The notes beneath the pieces were generated by a model that worked only from the letters and a program-made list of their open reading frames with translations, had not been told where the DNA came from and searched no databases. From the NCBI RefSeq assembly GCF_001299635.1, contig NZ_JRHN01000025.1, forward strand, positions 1-64,000: DNA of 64,000 bases, read 5' to 3'. This DNA comes from Clostridioides difficile (lineage in GTDB: Bacteria > Bacillota > Clostridia > Peptostreptococcales > Peptostreptococcaceae). Shown here piece after piece: positions 1-8,779 of this stretch; the stretch's first letter is position 1; each line of letters begins with the position of its first letter. Made by a program: the position numbers and the translations under genes.

Positions 1-404
1 TATTAGAAATGAAAAATTTTTTAGATTGGTTTTTAAGTGTAATATTTTTAGATTTTTATAGGTATAAAAAAAAGCCCTTTTATAACAAATGGAAACTATT
101 GGAAGTAAAAAATAATGATAATTATAATAAAAATATCTTTTTAATTAAAAAATATTAATGGATTAAGTATATTATATAATTATACATTTAAATATTTCCA
201 TCAAATCAATAAGGACAAATAATAATTAAGAGTAAGTGGCTTAGAAATAATGAAGATAAAAGAAATAGTAAAATAGAATAATTTAGATAATAATATTTTA
301 TTGATAAATTACACCAACTGTAAACTATAACCCTACTTTAAAATTATTTTTATTATAAGTAGGGTTATAATATTACTATATTAATTATATTGTAGGGGGA
401 AAAG
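1..404. other. Intergenic region before the PAS-GGDEF-EAL gene
   Basis: I see no convincing coding region in this very AT-rich stretch. The only clear structure is the inverted repeat at 326-369, listed separately. The end of any upstream gene lies outside the window. Confidence 0.6.
326..371 (+). promoter_or_regulatory. 13-bp inverted repeat overlapping a candidate -10 box
   Basis: A perfect 13-bp inverted repeat (TATAACCCTACTT at 326-338, its complement at 357-369) is separated by 18 bases. Its right arm overlaps a consensus TATAAT at 366-371, about 34 bases before the ATG at 405. No T-run follows, so an operator or attenuating hairpin for the downstream c-di-GMP gene fits better than a terminator. 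I cannot name the regulator and see no good -35 box. Confidence 0.45.
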
Positions 405-2075
405 ATGAGAGAAGAATCGAACTCTTTAAATTTAAATCATATAGAAATTTTCTTTGAACTTTTGTCTCAAAGTACAGAAGACTATATATTTTTTTGGGAC
501 ATAAACAGGAATAAATTTAAAATTTCTTCAGCAGTTTTTGATGAATTTAACTTAAGTAAAGATGTAGATTCTGATGTAGTAAATTGTTGGAGTAAAATTA
601 TTTATCCAGATGATGTTCAAGTGTGGGAAGATGATATACAAGCGTTGATAGATGGAAAAAAAGATGAACATAATCTAGAATATCGATTAATTAATAAATA
701 TGGGGAAGTAGTATGGATTTCTTGTAGAGGGAAGGCTTATATATCAGAAGATAAAAAAACTATAGTTTTGGTTGGAAGAATAAAGAATATTGGTGAAAAA
801 AATAAGTTTGATTCCATCACTGGAACATGGAATAGAGAACAGTTCGAGTACTGGATGAATTATATCATAAAAGAAAAGACCTATGAAAGTGGAGCTATAT
901 TTATTATGGATATAGACAATTTCAAAAATATAAATGAAAAATATGGTCACTCTTATGGTGACAAGGTCTTGCGTGCAATTGCCACCGAAGTGTTAGAATA
1001 TTTACCAAAAGATGTTCGATTGTATAGATTAGATGGAGATGAATTTGCATTTTTTTACCCTATGTGTACTAAAGAGACTATAAATAAAATCTATGAAAAG
1101 ATACAGATGTATACCAATACCCAACATGAGATTGAATCGAATAAGTATTATTGCACAGTAACTGCGGGGGTTGCTATGTATCCACAGGATGGAGATACTT
1201 ATTTGGACTTATTCAAACATGCCGATATTGCACTAGATATAGCAAAAATAAATGGAAAGAATAGAATTAAGTTTTTTTCACCAGAATTATACGAAAATAA
1301 ACTAAAGGTAATTTCAATGCAACATAAGCTAAGAGAAAGTATTGAAAATAACTTTAATGACCTTGAACTATTTTTTCAGCCACAAATAGATGCAGCCACA
1401 AGAGAAGTAATAGGAGCCGAGGCACTTCTAAGATGGCATTCAAGTACTTATGGAGAAGTATCTCCTATTGAATTTATACCAATCTTGGAGCAAAGCAATT
1501 TGATTATACCAGTGGGGAAGTGGATTATAAAAGAAGCTGTAAAACAGTGTAAAGAATGGCATAAAATAAATCCAGACTTCAAGATATCTGTAAATGTATC
1601 GTACATTCAATTAAAAGAAGATTTTTTTAGAGATTTTATAGTTGAATGTTTAATAGAGTATCAATTAAGACCTGAATTTTTAATTTTGGAGTTAACAGAG
1701 AATTGTTGGATACCAGATATAAATTTACTGAATGATAAGTTTATTAGCTTAAAGGGTATAGGAGTACATATTGCAATAGATGATTTTGGTACAGGATATT
1801 CATCTTTAAATTACCTTAAAGAACTGTCTGTTAATATAATAAAAATTGAAAGAAGTTTTGTTAAGAATATTACATATAATAGCTATGAACATACTTTCCT
1901 TGAATATATCATTAAATTGGCTCACATCATCAACTTAAAGGTTTGCGTTGAAGGTATAGAGTCTTATGAAGAATATGATATAGTAAAGAGTCTAGGTGTA
2001 GATATTATTCAAGGATTTTTATTTGGAAGACCTGTGAGCGCATCTGAGTTTTATAAACTTCAATTGTCAAAGTAA
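405..2075 (+). CDS. PAS-GGDEF-EAL c-di-GMP signalling protein, probable phosphodiesterase
   Basis: This cytosolic 556-residue protein has a PAS domain (about 20-130), a GGDEF domain (about 135-300) and an EAL domain (about 310-550). No membrane segment is visible. The GGDEF motif is altered to D-G-D-E-F (210-214), with Asp replacing the first Gly, so cyclase activity is doubtful. The EAL domain keeps E339-A-L with a following Arg, the LTEN segment and the D459-D460-F-G-T-G-Y-S-S loop, so hydrolysis of c-di-GMP to pGpG is likely. The PAS domain would sense an unknown input, and the GGDEF domain may only bind GTP as an allosteric module, as known for other composite proteins. The ATG has a strong GGGGGA ribosome site. 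A dyad lies over its presumed promoter. Confidence 0.88.
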   Translation: MREESNSLNLNHIEIFFELLSQSTEDYIFFWDINRNKFKISSAVFDEFNLSKDVDSDVVNCWSKIIYPDDVQVWEDDIQALIDGKKDEHNLEYRLINKYGEVVWISCRGKAYISEDKKTIVLVGRIKNIGEKNKFDSITGTWNREQFEYWMNYIIKEKTYESGAIFIMDIDNFKNINEKYGHSYGDKVLRAIATEVLEYLPKDVRLYRLDGDEFAFFYPMCTKETINKIYEKIQMYTNTQHEIESNKYYCTVTAGVAMYPQDGDTYLDLFKHADIALDIAKINGKNRIKFFSPELYENKLKVISMQHKLRESIENNFNDLELFFQPQIDAATREVIGAEALLRWHSSTYGEVSPIEFIPILEQSNLIIPVGKWIIKEAVKQCKEWHKINPDFKISVNVSYIQLKEDFFRDFIVECLIEYQLRPEFLILELTENCWIPDINLLNDKFISLKGIGVHIAIDDFGTGYSSLNYLKELSVNIIKIERSFVKNITYNSYEHTFLEYIIKLAHIINLKVCVEGIESYEEYDIVKSLGVDIIQGFLFGRPVSASEFYKLQLSK

Positions 2076-2125
2076 ATATATAAAAAATGCTACGTATAGA
2101 AGAGAATGTAGTAGTATATTAAAAT

Positions 2126-2170
2126 AGGGTAAAGTACAAGTTTTTAAGAAGCTTATACTTTACCCTGTTT
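2126..2170. terminator. Bidirectional terminator between converging genes
   Basis: A stem of AGGGTAAAGT (2126-2135) pairs with ACTTTACCCT (2157-2166). T-rich sequence follows mainly on the minus strand. It separates the plus-strand c-di-GMP gene from the minus-strand pflA. Confidence 0.7.
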
Positions 2171-2187
2171 CATTGTGCAAATATATC

Positions 2188-2922
2188 TTAACTATTATAT
2201 ACTTTTACCCCAAATTTAGATATTATTTCACTAGCTTTTTTAATATCTTCTTTACTAGCATCAGGAACATCTTTTAGTTCATAATCTATTCCTAGATTCT
2301 CCCATTTGTGTATTCCCATAGAATGGTATGGTAGTAATTCAAATCTTTCTACATTTTTTAATGTAGCTACAAATTGACCTAGTTTTTCTAGATTATCTGT
2401 ATCATCAGTAATACCAGGAACTAAAACATGTCTTATCCACACAGAGATATTTCTTGAGTCTAAGTGTCTAGCAAGTTTTAGAGCTTTATCCATACCAACA
2501 CCAGTCAAATCAATAGATTTCTCTTCAACCATATGTTTTAAATCAAGCAAAACTAAATCAGTATTATCTAGAATTGGATCTATGGTTTTTATATCTACAA
2601 ATCCAGATGTATCCAAACAAGTGTGTATATCATTTTCTTTTGCTTTTTTAAATAATTCACTCAAAAATTCTGGCTGAAGAGTAGATTCTCCACCAGAAGC
2701 AGTTATACCACCACCAGAAAACTTCATAAAAGAAGTATACTTAAGAGCATCAGTTATTATCTCATCAACTGTATATTCTTTCCCTGACTTAGTATCCCAT
2801 GTATCTCTGTTATGGCAGTACTTGCATCTAAGTGGACATCCCTGAAAAAATAATATATATCTTATTCCTGGCCCATCTACAGTGCCAAATGTTTCTATAG
2901 AGTGTATCTTTCCCTTAATCAT
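2188..2922 (-). CDS. pflA: Pyruvate formate-lyase-activating enzyme (radical SAM)
   Basis: This glycyl-radical activase uses S-adenosylmethionine and a [4Fe-4S] cluster to abstract hydrogen from the radical glycine of pyruvate formate-lyase. The CxxxCxxC cluster motif sits near the N-terminus (C29, C33, C36 from the ATG), inside the GCPLRCKYCHN segment. The TFGTVDGPGIR start and the single-cluster length (about 244 residues) fit PflA rather than the larger alternative activases with extra ferredoxin clusters. I place the start at the ATG at 2922, because an in-frame GTG at 2931 lies within the GAGGTG ribosome site. It lies downstream of pflB on the same strand, separated by a strong terminator, so its expression may need read-through or a separate promoter. 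Confidence 0.93.
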   Translation of the reverse strand: MIKGKIHSIETFGTVDGPGIRYILFFQGCPLRCKYCHNRDTWDTKSGKEYTVDEIITDALKYTSFMKFSGGGITASGGESTLQPEFLSELFKKAKENDIHTCLDTSGFVDIKTIDPILDNTDLVLLDLKHMVEEKSIDLTGVGMDKALKLARHLDSRNISVWIRHVLVPGITDDTDNLEKLGQFVATLKNVERFELLPYHSMGIHKWENLGIDYELKDVPDASKEDIKKASEIISKFGVKVYNS

Positions 2923-2980
2923 AGAGTTCACCTCACAATATATTTTAATGACTTTATTAATAGTTATAATATTTGTCTAA

Positions 2981-3028
2981 AAAAGGCCATCCTATACCAG
3001 AAATAATTCAAATATAAGATGGCCTTTT
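2981..3028 (-). terminator. Terminator after pflB
   Basis: AAAAGGCCATC (2981-2991) pairs with GATGGCCTTTT (3018-3028). On the minus strand the stem is followed by a T-run, on the plus strand by TTTTATTTTTATTTT. It sits between pflB and pflA and probably sets the pflB to pflA transcript ratio. Confidence 0.8.
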
Positions 3029-3081
3029 ATTTTTATTTTCTACACAGTAGTAATCTTAGCTAAAGTATAAAAATTTAAAGA

Positions 3082-5313
3082 CTAATCCATTTTACCGTGG
3101 AATGTTCTGTTTATAACATCTAATTGTTGTTCTTTTGTTAATTTTATGAAGTTAACAGCATATCCAGATACTCTTATAGTTAATTGTGGATATTCTTCTG
3201 GATGTTCCATAGCATCTTCTAAAGTAGCTCTATCAAATACATTTACATTTAAGTGATGAGCATTTTGAGAGAAGTATCCATCCATCATTGCAGAAAGATT
3301 GTTTATTCTTTCATTCATATCTTTTCCTAAAGCAGCTGGTACTATAGAGAAAGTATTAGATATACCATCTTGAGCATGCTCATATGGTAATTTAGCAACT
3401 GAAGATAATGAAGCTAAAGCACCATTAGTATCTCTACCATGCATTGGGTTAGCACCAGGAGCAAATGGAGCACCAGCTCTTCTACCATCTGGTGTATTAC
3501 CAGTTTTCTTACCATAAACAACATTTGAAGTTATTGTAAGTATAGATTGAGTTGGATAAGAATTTCTATAAGTTTTATTTTTTCTTATTTTATTCATAAA
3601 GCTTTCAACTAACTCTACAGCTATACTATCAACTCTGTCATCATTGTTTCCGTATTTTGGATAGTCTCCTTCTATTTCAAAATCAACAGCTATTCCTTGT
3701 TCATTTCTAATAGTTTTAACTTTGGCATGTTTTATAGCAGATAATGAGTCTGCACAAACTGATAATCCAGCCATACCACAAGCCATAGTTCTGAATATAT
3801 CTCTATCATGTAATGCCATTTCTAATGCTTCATAAGAATATTTATCATGCATGTAATGTATTACATTTAAAGTATTTACATATAATGTTGCTAACCAATC
3901 AGTGAATGGTTCAAATTTACTTATAACTTCATCATAATCTAAGTACTCAGAAGTTATAGGCTCAAATCTTGGTCCAACTTGAACGCCAGATTTCTCATCT
4001 ATACCACCATTTATAGCATATAATAAAGTTTTTGCTAAGTTAACTCTAGCTCCAAAGAACTGCATTTGCTTACCAATTTTCATTGCAGATACACAACAAG
4101 CTATACCATAGTCATCTCCCCAGTATGCTCTCATTAAATCATCATTTTCATACTGTACTGAACTTGTATCTATAGATACTTTAGAACAGAAATCTTTGAA
4201 TCCTTGAGGTAATTTAGTTGACCATAGAACTGTTAAGTTTGGTTCTGGAGAAGGTCCTAATGTATATAGAGTATTTAACATTCTAAATGAGTTTTTAGTA
4301 ACTAATGTTCTACCATCTATTCCCATACCTCCTATACACTCAGTTACCCAAGTTGGGTCTCCAGAGAATAGGTTATTGTAATCAGGAGTTCTTAGGAATT
4401 TAACCATTCTTAATTTCATAACAAAGTGGTCCATATATTCTTGTAATTCTTCTTCTGTTACTATTCCTGCTTTTAAGTCTCTTTCAAAGTATATGTCTAA
4501 GAAAGTAGATGTTCTACCTAAAGACATCGCAGCACCATTTTGGTCTTTAACAGCACCTAAATAACCAAAGTATAACCACTGTACAGCTTCTTTTGAGTTA
4601 GTCGCTGGTTTTGATATATCAAATCCATAAGACTGAGCCATCTTTTTAAGTTCATTTAAAGCTGATATTTGCTCAGCTATTTCTTCTATTAGTCTGATAA
4701 CTTCCTCATCCATGCAAGAAACTTCTAATGATTCCTTTTGCTTATTTTTATCTTCTATTAAGGCATCAACACCGTATAAAGCAACTCTTCTATAGTCACC
4801 AATTATTCTACCTCTACCATAAGCATCTGGAAGACCTGTTATTATACCAGATTTTCTAGCTGCTCTCATTTCTGGAGTGTAAACATCAAAAACTCCTTGG
4901 TTGTGTGTTTTTCTGTATTTAGTGAATATATCTTTTATTTCTGAGTCTAATTCATATCCAAAAGCATCACATGAGTTTTCAACCATTTTTATACCACCAT
5001 ATGGCATAACAGCTCTTTTTAAAGGGGCATCCGTTTGTAACCCAACTATTGTTTCTAATCCTTTATCTAAATATCCTGGAGCATATGCAGCTATTCCAGA
5101 AACAGTTTTTGTATCAACATCTAAAGTACCACCATTTTCTCTTTCTTCTTTAAATAAGACCATAGCTTTGTCCCATAGCTTTTTAGTGTTTTCAGTAGCA
5201 CCAGCTAAGAAAGAGTCATTTCCTTCATATGGAGAATAGTTTAATTGTATAAACTCTCTAACATTTACTTCTTTAGTCCATCTTCCTGTTTTAAATCCTT
5301 GCCATGCATTCAT
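3082..5313 (-). CDS. pflB: Pyruvate formate-lyase (formate acetyltransferase)
   Basis: This glycyl-radical enzyme converts pyruvate and CoA to acetyl-CoA and formate in anaerobic fermentation. At 743 residues it has the usual PflB length. The paired catalytic cysteines are C406-C407 in an IACCVSAM segment, and the radical glycine is G717 in RVSGYAV near the C-terminus. The N-terminal [11 protein letters not shown] and the ACCVS core distinguish true PFL from glycerol dehydratase or choline TMA-lyase relatives, which have a single cysteine followed by other residues. The ATG at 5313 has an AAGGAGG ribosome site. PflA, encoded next on the same strand, is its activating partner. Confidence 0.97.
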   Translation of the reverse strand: MNAWQGFKTGRWTKEVNVREFIQLNYSPYEGNDSFLAGATENTKKLWDKAMVLFKEERENGGTLDVDTKTVSGIAAYAPGYLDKGLETIVGLQTDAPLKRAVMPYGGIKMVENSCDAFGYELDSEIKDIFTKYRKTHNQGVFDVYTPEMRAARKSGIITGLPDAYGRGRIIGDYRRVALYGVDALIEDKNKQKESLEVSCMDEEVIRLIEEIAEQISALNELKKMAQSYGFDISKPATNSKEAVQWLYFGYLGAVKDQNGAAMSLGRTSTFLDIYFERDLKAGIVTEEELQEYMDHFVMKLRMVKFLRTPDYNNLFSGDPTWVTECIGGMGIDGRTLVTKNSFRMLNTLYTLGPSPEPNLTVLWSTKLPQGFKDFCSKVSIDTSSVQYENDDLMRAYWGDDYGIACCVSAMKIGKQMQFFGARVNLAKTLLYAINGGIDEKSGVQVGPRFEPITSEYLDYDEVISKFEPFTDWLATLYVNTLNVIHYMHDKYSYEALEMALHDRDIFRTMACGMAGLSVCADSLSAIKHAKVKTIRNEQGIAVDFEIEGDYPKYGNNDDRVDSIAVELVESFMNKIRKNKTYRNSYPTQSILTITSNVVYGKKTGNTPDGRRAGAPFAPGANPMHGRDTNGALASLSSVAKLPYEHAQDGISNTFSIVPAALGKDMNERINNLSAMMDGYFSQNAHHLNVNVFDRATLEDAMEHPEEYPQLTIRVSGYAVNFIKLTKEQQLDVINRTFHGKMD

Positions 5314-5672
5314 TAAGTATTTCCTCCTTAGATTTAAATGATAAATAATACTATTAAAATTAATTTTTATATACTTAATTTGTTTTATATATTTTTAAAA
5401 AAATATATTTTCTAATATAATAATAACATATTATCAGTATCCTGTATACACAAAAAATAAAAAATTGTCGTTTTAAAGTATAAAACAAATTATATGTTAT
5501 TAATGTGATGAAATTATACCCATATATAAATAAAATGAAACAGATAAATGATTAATTAACAATAATATATTTTTTAAATCCTAAACTTGAAATAAATAAA
5601 TTTTATTATGAAAAAAAGAAAAGCATACATCTTCATAAATTGAATATTTATTTAATAGGGGGAGGTGATATA
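5314..5672. other. Divergent intergenic region between pflB and the antiporter
   Basis: This AT-rich region must contain the pflB promoter on the minus strand. I could not pick a reliable -35/-10 pair or a complete Rex dyad. One TTAACAA half-site occurs at 5556-5562 without a proper partner. Confidence 0.5.
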
Positions 5673-6665
5673 TTGTTTATCACAGTGATATTATTTTTAG
5701 TAGGTTTCCTATTAATTACTAAAGGCGCAGATATCTTTATAAATTGTACTGTAGAGATAGGTAGAAAAACAAACATATCAGAAATCATACTTGGAGCAAC
5801 TATCGTTAGTTTTGCGACAACATTACCTGAATTTACAGTGTCTTTACTTGCTTCTATTGATGGTCATACTACAATGAGTTTAGGAAATGCAGTTGGTTCT
5901 ATAATATGTAATACAGGGTTAGCATTAGGATTAGTTGTTTTTATAAGTCCATATAATGTAGATAAAAAAATGTTTTTTTCTAAGTCTTTACTATTAATAG
6001 TATCTGTTATAGTTTTAATTTTATTGGGTTTAGATGGAGTTATAACAAGAGGAGATTCGTTATTGCTTATAATAATATTAATCTTTTATATGGTTAATAA
6101 TTATAGAAGTGTAGTTGGAAAATCTACTAAAAATAGAAATATTAAAAATAGTACTATTAAAGATATACCTACTAAAAAGAGTAAGAATTTTAGAGGTTTT
6201 TCTGTAGTAGAAATTTTAAAAATACTAGCACTTTTTGCTACAGGTTTGATAATGATGATAATTGGTTCACAGATTCTTATAGAGAGTGGAGTAAGAATAG
6301 CTAGTTTTTTAAATATACCTCAAGGTATAGTAAGTTTAACTATAATAGCACTTGGAACTTCTCTGCCAGAGATAGTTTCGTCGATTACTGCTATAAGAAA
6401 AAATCATCATGAAATATCAGTAGGAAATATTTTAGGTGCAAACATATTGAATATAGTATCAGTAATAGCCGTATCAGCAATACCAAATAACATACCAATA
6501 TTATCCCAAAATAGGCAATTGGATATACCATTTATGATATTATTATTATTAATAGTCATAGTACCAACGCTTAAATCAAACAGACTTAGCAGAATACAAG
6601 GGATATTGATGTTATTTACATATTTTCTATACATATCAATTTTGTATTTCATGTATATTATTTAA
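5673..6665 (+). CDS. Na+/Ca2+ antiporter, CaCA family (YrbG-like)
   Basis: This integral membrane cation exchanger of about 330 residues has two homologous halves, each with a CaCA alpha-repeat. The first contains GATIVSFATTLPEF and the second ALGTSLPEIVSS followed by GNILGANILN. The acidic residues in the two PE motifs are the family's ion-binding glutamates. A hydrophilic loop of about 40 residues separates the halves. I choose the TTG at 5673 as start, preceded by GGGGGAGGTGATA. An earlier in-frame TTG at 5640 would include the ribosome site itself. The gene stands alone between pflB (divergent) and a helicase, so the sequence does not settle whether calcium, sodium or another cation is moved. 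Confidence 0.88.
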   Translation: MFITVILFLVGFLLITKGADIFINCTVEIGRKTNISEIILGATIVSFATTLPEFTVSLLASIDGHTTMSLGNAVGSIICNTGLALGLVVFISPYNVDKKMFFSKSLLLIVSVIVLILLGLDGVITRGDSLLLIIILIFYMVNNYRSVVGKSTKNRNIKNSTIKDIPTKKSKNFRGFSVVEILKILALFATGLIMMIIGSQILIESGVRIASFLNIPQGIVSLTIIALGTSLPEIVSSITAIRKNHHEISVGNILGANILNIVSVIAVSAIPNNIPILSQNRQLDIPFMILLLLIVIVPTLKSNRLSRIQGILMLFTYFLYISILYFMYII

Positions 6666-6755
6666 CTATACTGTTAAAAATATTAATTGCAGAATATCCT
6701 AAAAAAGTATATAATGGATAGGTTAAGATTAATTGATAACGGAGAGGAATAATAT

Positions 6756-8378
6756 ATGAATATAACAAAGTTTGAAGATTTACCAATAAGTGAAGGAATA
6801 AAAAAAGCTATAGCTGAAATGGGGTTTGAAGAGCCATCTCCTATACAAGCACAGTCTATACCTGCGATTTTGTCAGGTAAAGACGTTATAGGACAAGCAC
6901 AAACTGGTACGGGGAAAACAGCAGCTTTTAGTATACCTATACTAGAAACAATAGACCCAAATAATAGAAGTTTACAAGCTGTAGTACTTTGTCCAACAAG
7001 AGAGCTTGCAATACAAGTATCAACAGAAATAAGAAAGCTAGCTAAATATTCGCACGGAATAAAGACATTACCTATATATGGTGGTCAACCAATAGATAGA
7101 CAAATAAAATCTCTAAAGAGTGGAGTACAAGTTGTAATAGGTACACCAGGACGTACAATAGACCATATCAATCGTAAAACATTAAAAATGGATAATGTAA
7201 AAATGATTATATTAGATGAAGCAGACGAAATGCTAGATATGGGATTTAGAGAAGATATAGAAATGATTTTAAGCAAGATTCCTGAGGAAAGACAAACAAC
7301 TTTCTTTTCAGCTACTATGCCAAAAGGAATTTTGGAATTAACTAAGAGATATCAAAAAGACCCAGAACATATAAAAGTTGTTAGAAAAGAACTTACAGTT
7401 TCAAATACAAAGCAATACTATATAGAAACTAGGTCATCAAATAAATTAGAAGTATTATGTAGATTAGTTGATGTATATGACCCTAAGTTATCTGTTGTTT
7501 TCTGTAACACTAAAAGAAAAGCAGATGAATTAGTAGGAGATTTACAAGCAAGAGGATACTTTGCAGATGCTTTACATGGTGATTTAAAGCAGACTCAAAG
7601 GGATATAGTAATGGATAAGTTTAGAAATGGTACAATAGATATACTTGTTGCTACTGATGTTGCAGCTAGAGGTATAGATGTTGATGATGTTGAATGTGTA
7701 TTCAATTATGATTTACCACAAGATGAAGAGTATTATGTTCACAGAATTGGTAGAACTGGTCGTGCTGGTAGAGAAGGTATGTCATTTACTTTTGTATTTG
7801 GAAAAGAAATGAGAAAGATGAAAGATATAGAAAGATATACTAAATCTAAATTGATAAAACATAACATACCAACAATAACTGATGTTGAAGAGAAAAAAGT
7901 AGGTACTTTCTTCGCACAAGTTAAGCAAACTATTGAAGAAGGACACTTAACTAAACAATTACAATGGTTAGAAAGCTTCTGTAATGATGAAGACTATGCA
8001 ATGGTTGATATAGCTGCTGCACTTGTGAAGTTATCTCTAGGTGAAGAAATGAAAGAAGAAATAATAGAAGAAAAACCTAGAAGAGAGCGTGGAGAACGTG
8101 GAGATAGAAAAGGTAGTACTGGAGCTAAAGATGGTATGATTAGATTATTTATCAATATTGGTAGAAATCAAAGAGTACAAGCTAAGGATATAGTTGGTGC
8201 TATAGCTGGAGAGGTTGGAATACCAGGTAAAGTAGTAGGAACTATAGATATATATGATAAGTATACTTTTGTTGAAATACCTAAAAAAGATGCTAAGACA
8301 GTAATTGAAAAGATGAAAGATATTAAGATAAAAGGTAATAAGATTAATATAGAAAAAGCGAATAAAAAGAAAAAATAA
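6756..8378 (+). CDS. DEAD-box RNA helicase with C-terminal DbpA/CsdA-type RNA-binding domain
   Basis: This is an ATP-dependent RNA helicase of 540 residues. It has a Q motif near residues 8-33, Walker A AQTGTGKT (48-55), PTRELA (80-85), DEAD (154-157), SAT (185-187) and HRIGRTGR in the second RecA lobe. A charged Arg/Glu/Gly-rich linker around 430-455 leads to a DbpA/CsdA-like RNA-binding domain (about 458-533). This layout matches the DeaD/CsdA/CshA type, which acts in ribosome assembly, mRNA turnover and cold adaptation. It appears monocistronic, with its own GGAGAGG ribosome site and a terminator downstream. A much shorter paralogue lies at 62522-63631 and lacks the extension. Confidence 0.94.
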   Translation: MNITKFEDLPISEGIKKAIAEMGFEEPSPIQAQSIPAILSGKDVIGQAQTGTGKTAAFSIPILETIDPNNRSLQAVVLCPTRELAIQVSTEIRKLAKYSHGIKTLPIYGGQPIDRQIKSLKSGVQVVIGTPGRTIDHINRKTLKMDNVKMIILDEADEMLDMGFREDIEMILSKIPEERQTTFFSATMPKGILELTKRYQKDPEHIKVVRKELTVSNTKQYYIETRSSNKLEVLCRLVDVYDPKLSVVFCNTKRKADELVGDLQARGYFADALHGDLKQTQRDIVMDKFRNGTIDILVATDVAARGIDVDDVECVFNYDLPQDEEYYVHRIGRTGRAGREGMSFTFVFGKEMRKMKDIERYTKSKLIKHNIPTITDVEEKKVGTFFAQVKQTIEEGHLTKQLQWLESFCNDEDYAMVDIAAALVKLSLGEEMKEEIIEEKPRRERGERGDRKGSTGAKDGMIRLFINIGRNQRVQAKDIVGAIAGEVGIPGKVVGTIDIYDKYTFVEIPKKDAKTVIEKMKDIKIKGNKINIEKANKKKK

Positions 8379-8434
8379 TTTATAGCATGTAAAAATATAA
8401 TTAGAAAATATATAAAATAATATATTGAATATTT

Positions 8435-8505
8435 AAAAAGCCTAATGTGTTTTCAAAACAGATGTGTAGAGTCTGTAATAGTTAACAACATAAGGCTTTT
8501 ATTGT
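8435..8505 (+). terminator. Terminator after the DEAD-box helicase gene
   Basis: AAAAAGCCTAATGT near 8436-8449 pairs imperfectly with ACATAAGGCTTTT (8488-8500). The sequence then runs into TTTTATTGTTTT. A small internal CAGATG/GTCTG hairpin lies in the loop. Confidence 0.7.
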
Positions 8506-8640
8506 TTTATATAATATTATTATGAGGAGCATTTTAAAAATAATTTATAATTTGACTTAGTAGATGTAAAAAAAAATAAAATCTATAACAAAATAAAAAT
8601 TAATATATGATTTTCATTTGAGAATACGATTTAATATGTT

Positions 8641-8714
8641 AATATACATTTTTCCAGTGTGTTGTGAAAAAATGTATATTAGTTCCTCTTTTTCAAATCT
8701 TATTTGAAAAAGAG
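8641..8714 (+). promoter_or_regulatory. Tandem inverted repeats upstream of the sorbitol PTS regulator
   Basis: The first repeat pairs AATATACATTTTT (8641-8653) with 8667-8680. The second is a perfect 13-bp repeat, CTCTTTTTCAAAT (8686-8698) with ATTTGAAAAAGAG (8702-8714), and a 3-base loop. The second ends 5 bases before a weak -35 (TTAATT, 8719-8724) that pairs with TATAAT (8742-8747). No T-run follows. The position just upstream of a poor -35 suits an activator-binding site, though an RNA role is not excluded. Confidence 0.45.
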
Positions 8715-8779
8715 AATATTAATTATCTATACAGTTTGGATTATAATAAAAAATGTAAGATAACAAAGGGGAGAAAAAG

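Larger units (their letters stand above)
8379..8779. other. Intergenic region with a terminator and two hairpins before the sorbitol operon
   Basis: This region holds the helicase terminator (8435-8505), two adjacent inverted repeats (8641-8714) and a weak promoter for the PTS regulator. I see no coding region. Confidence 0.7.

Noticed and set aside
5545-5562. Possible Rex operator upstream of pflB
   Set aside because: Only the right half TTAACAA matches; the left half at the proper spacing does not, and it lies over 230 bases from the gene.
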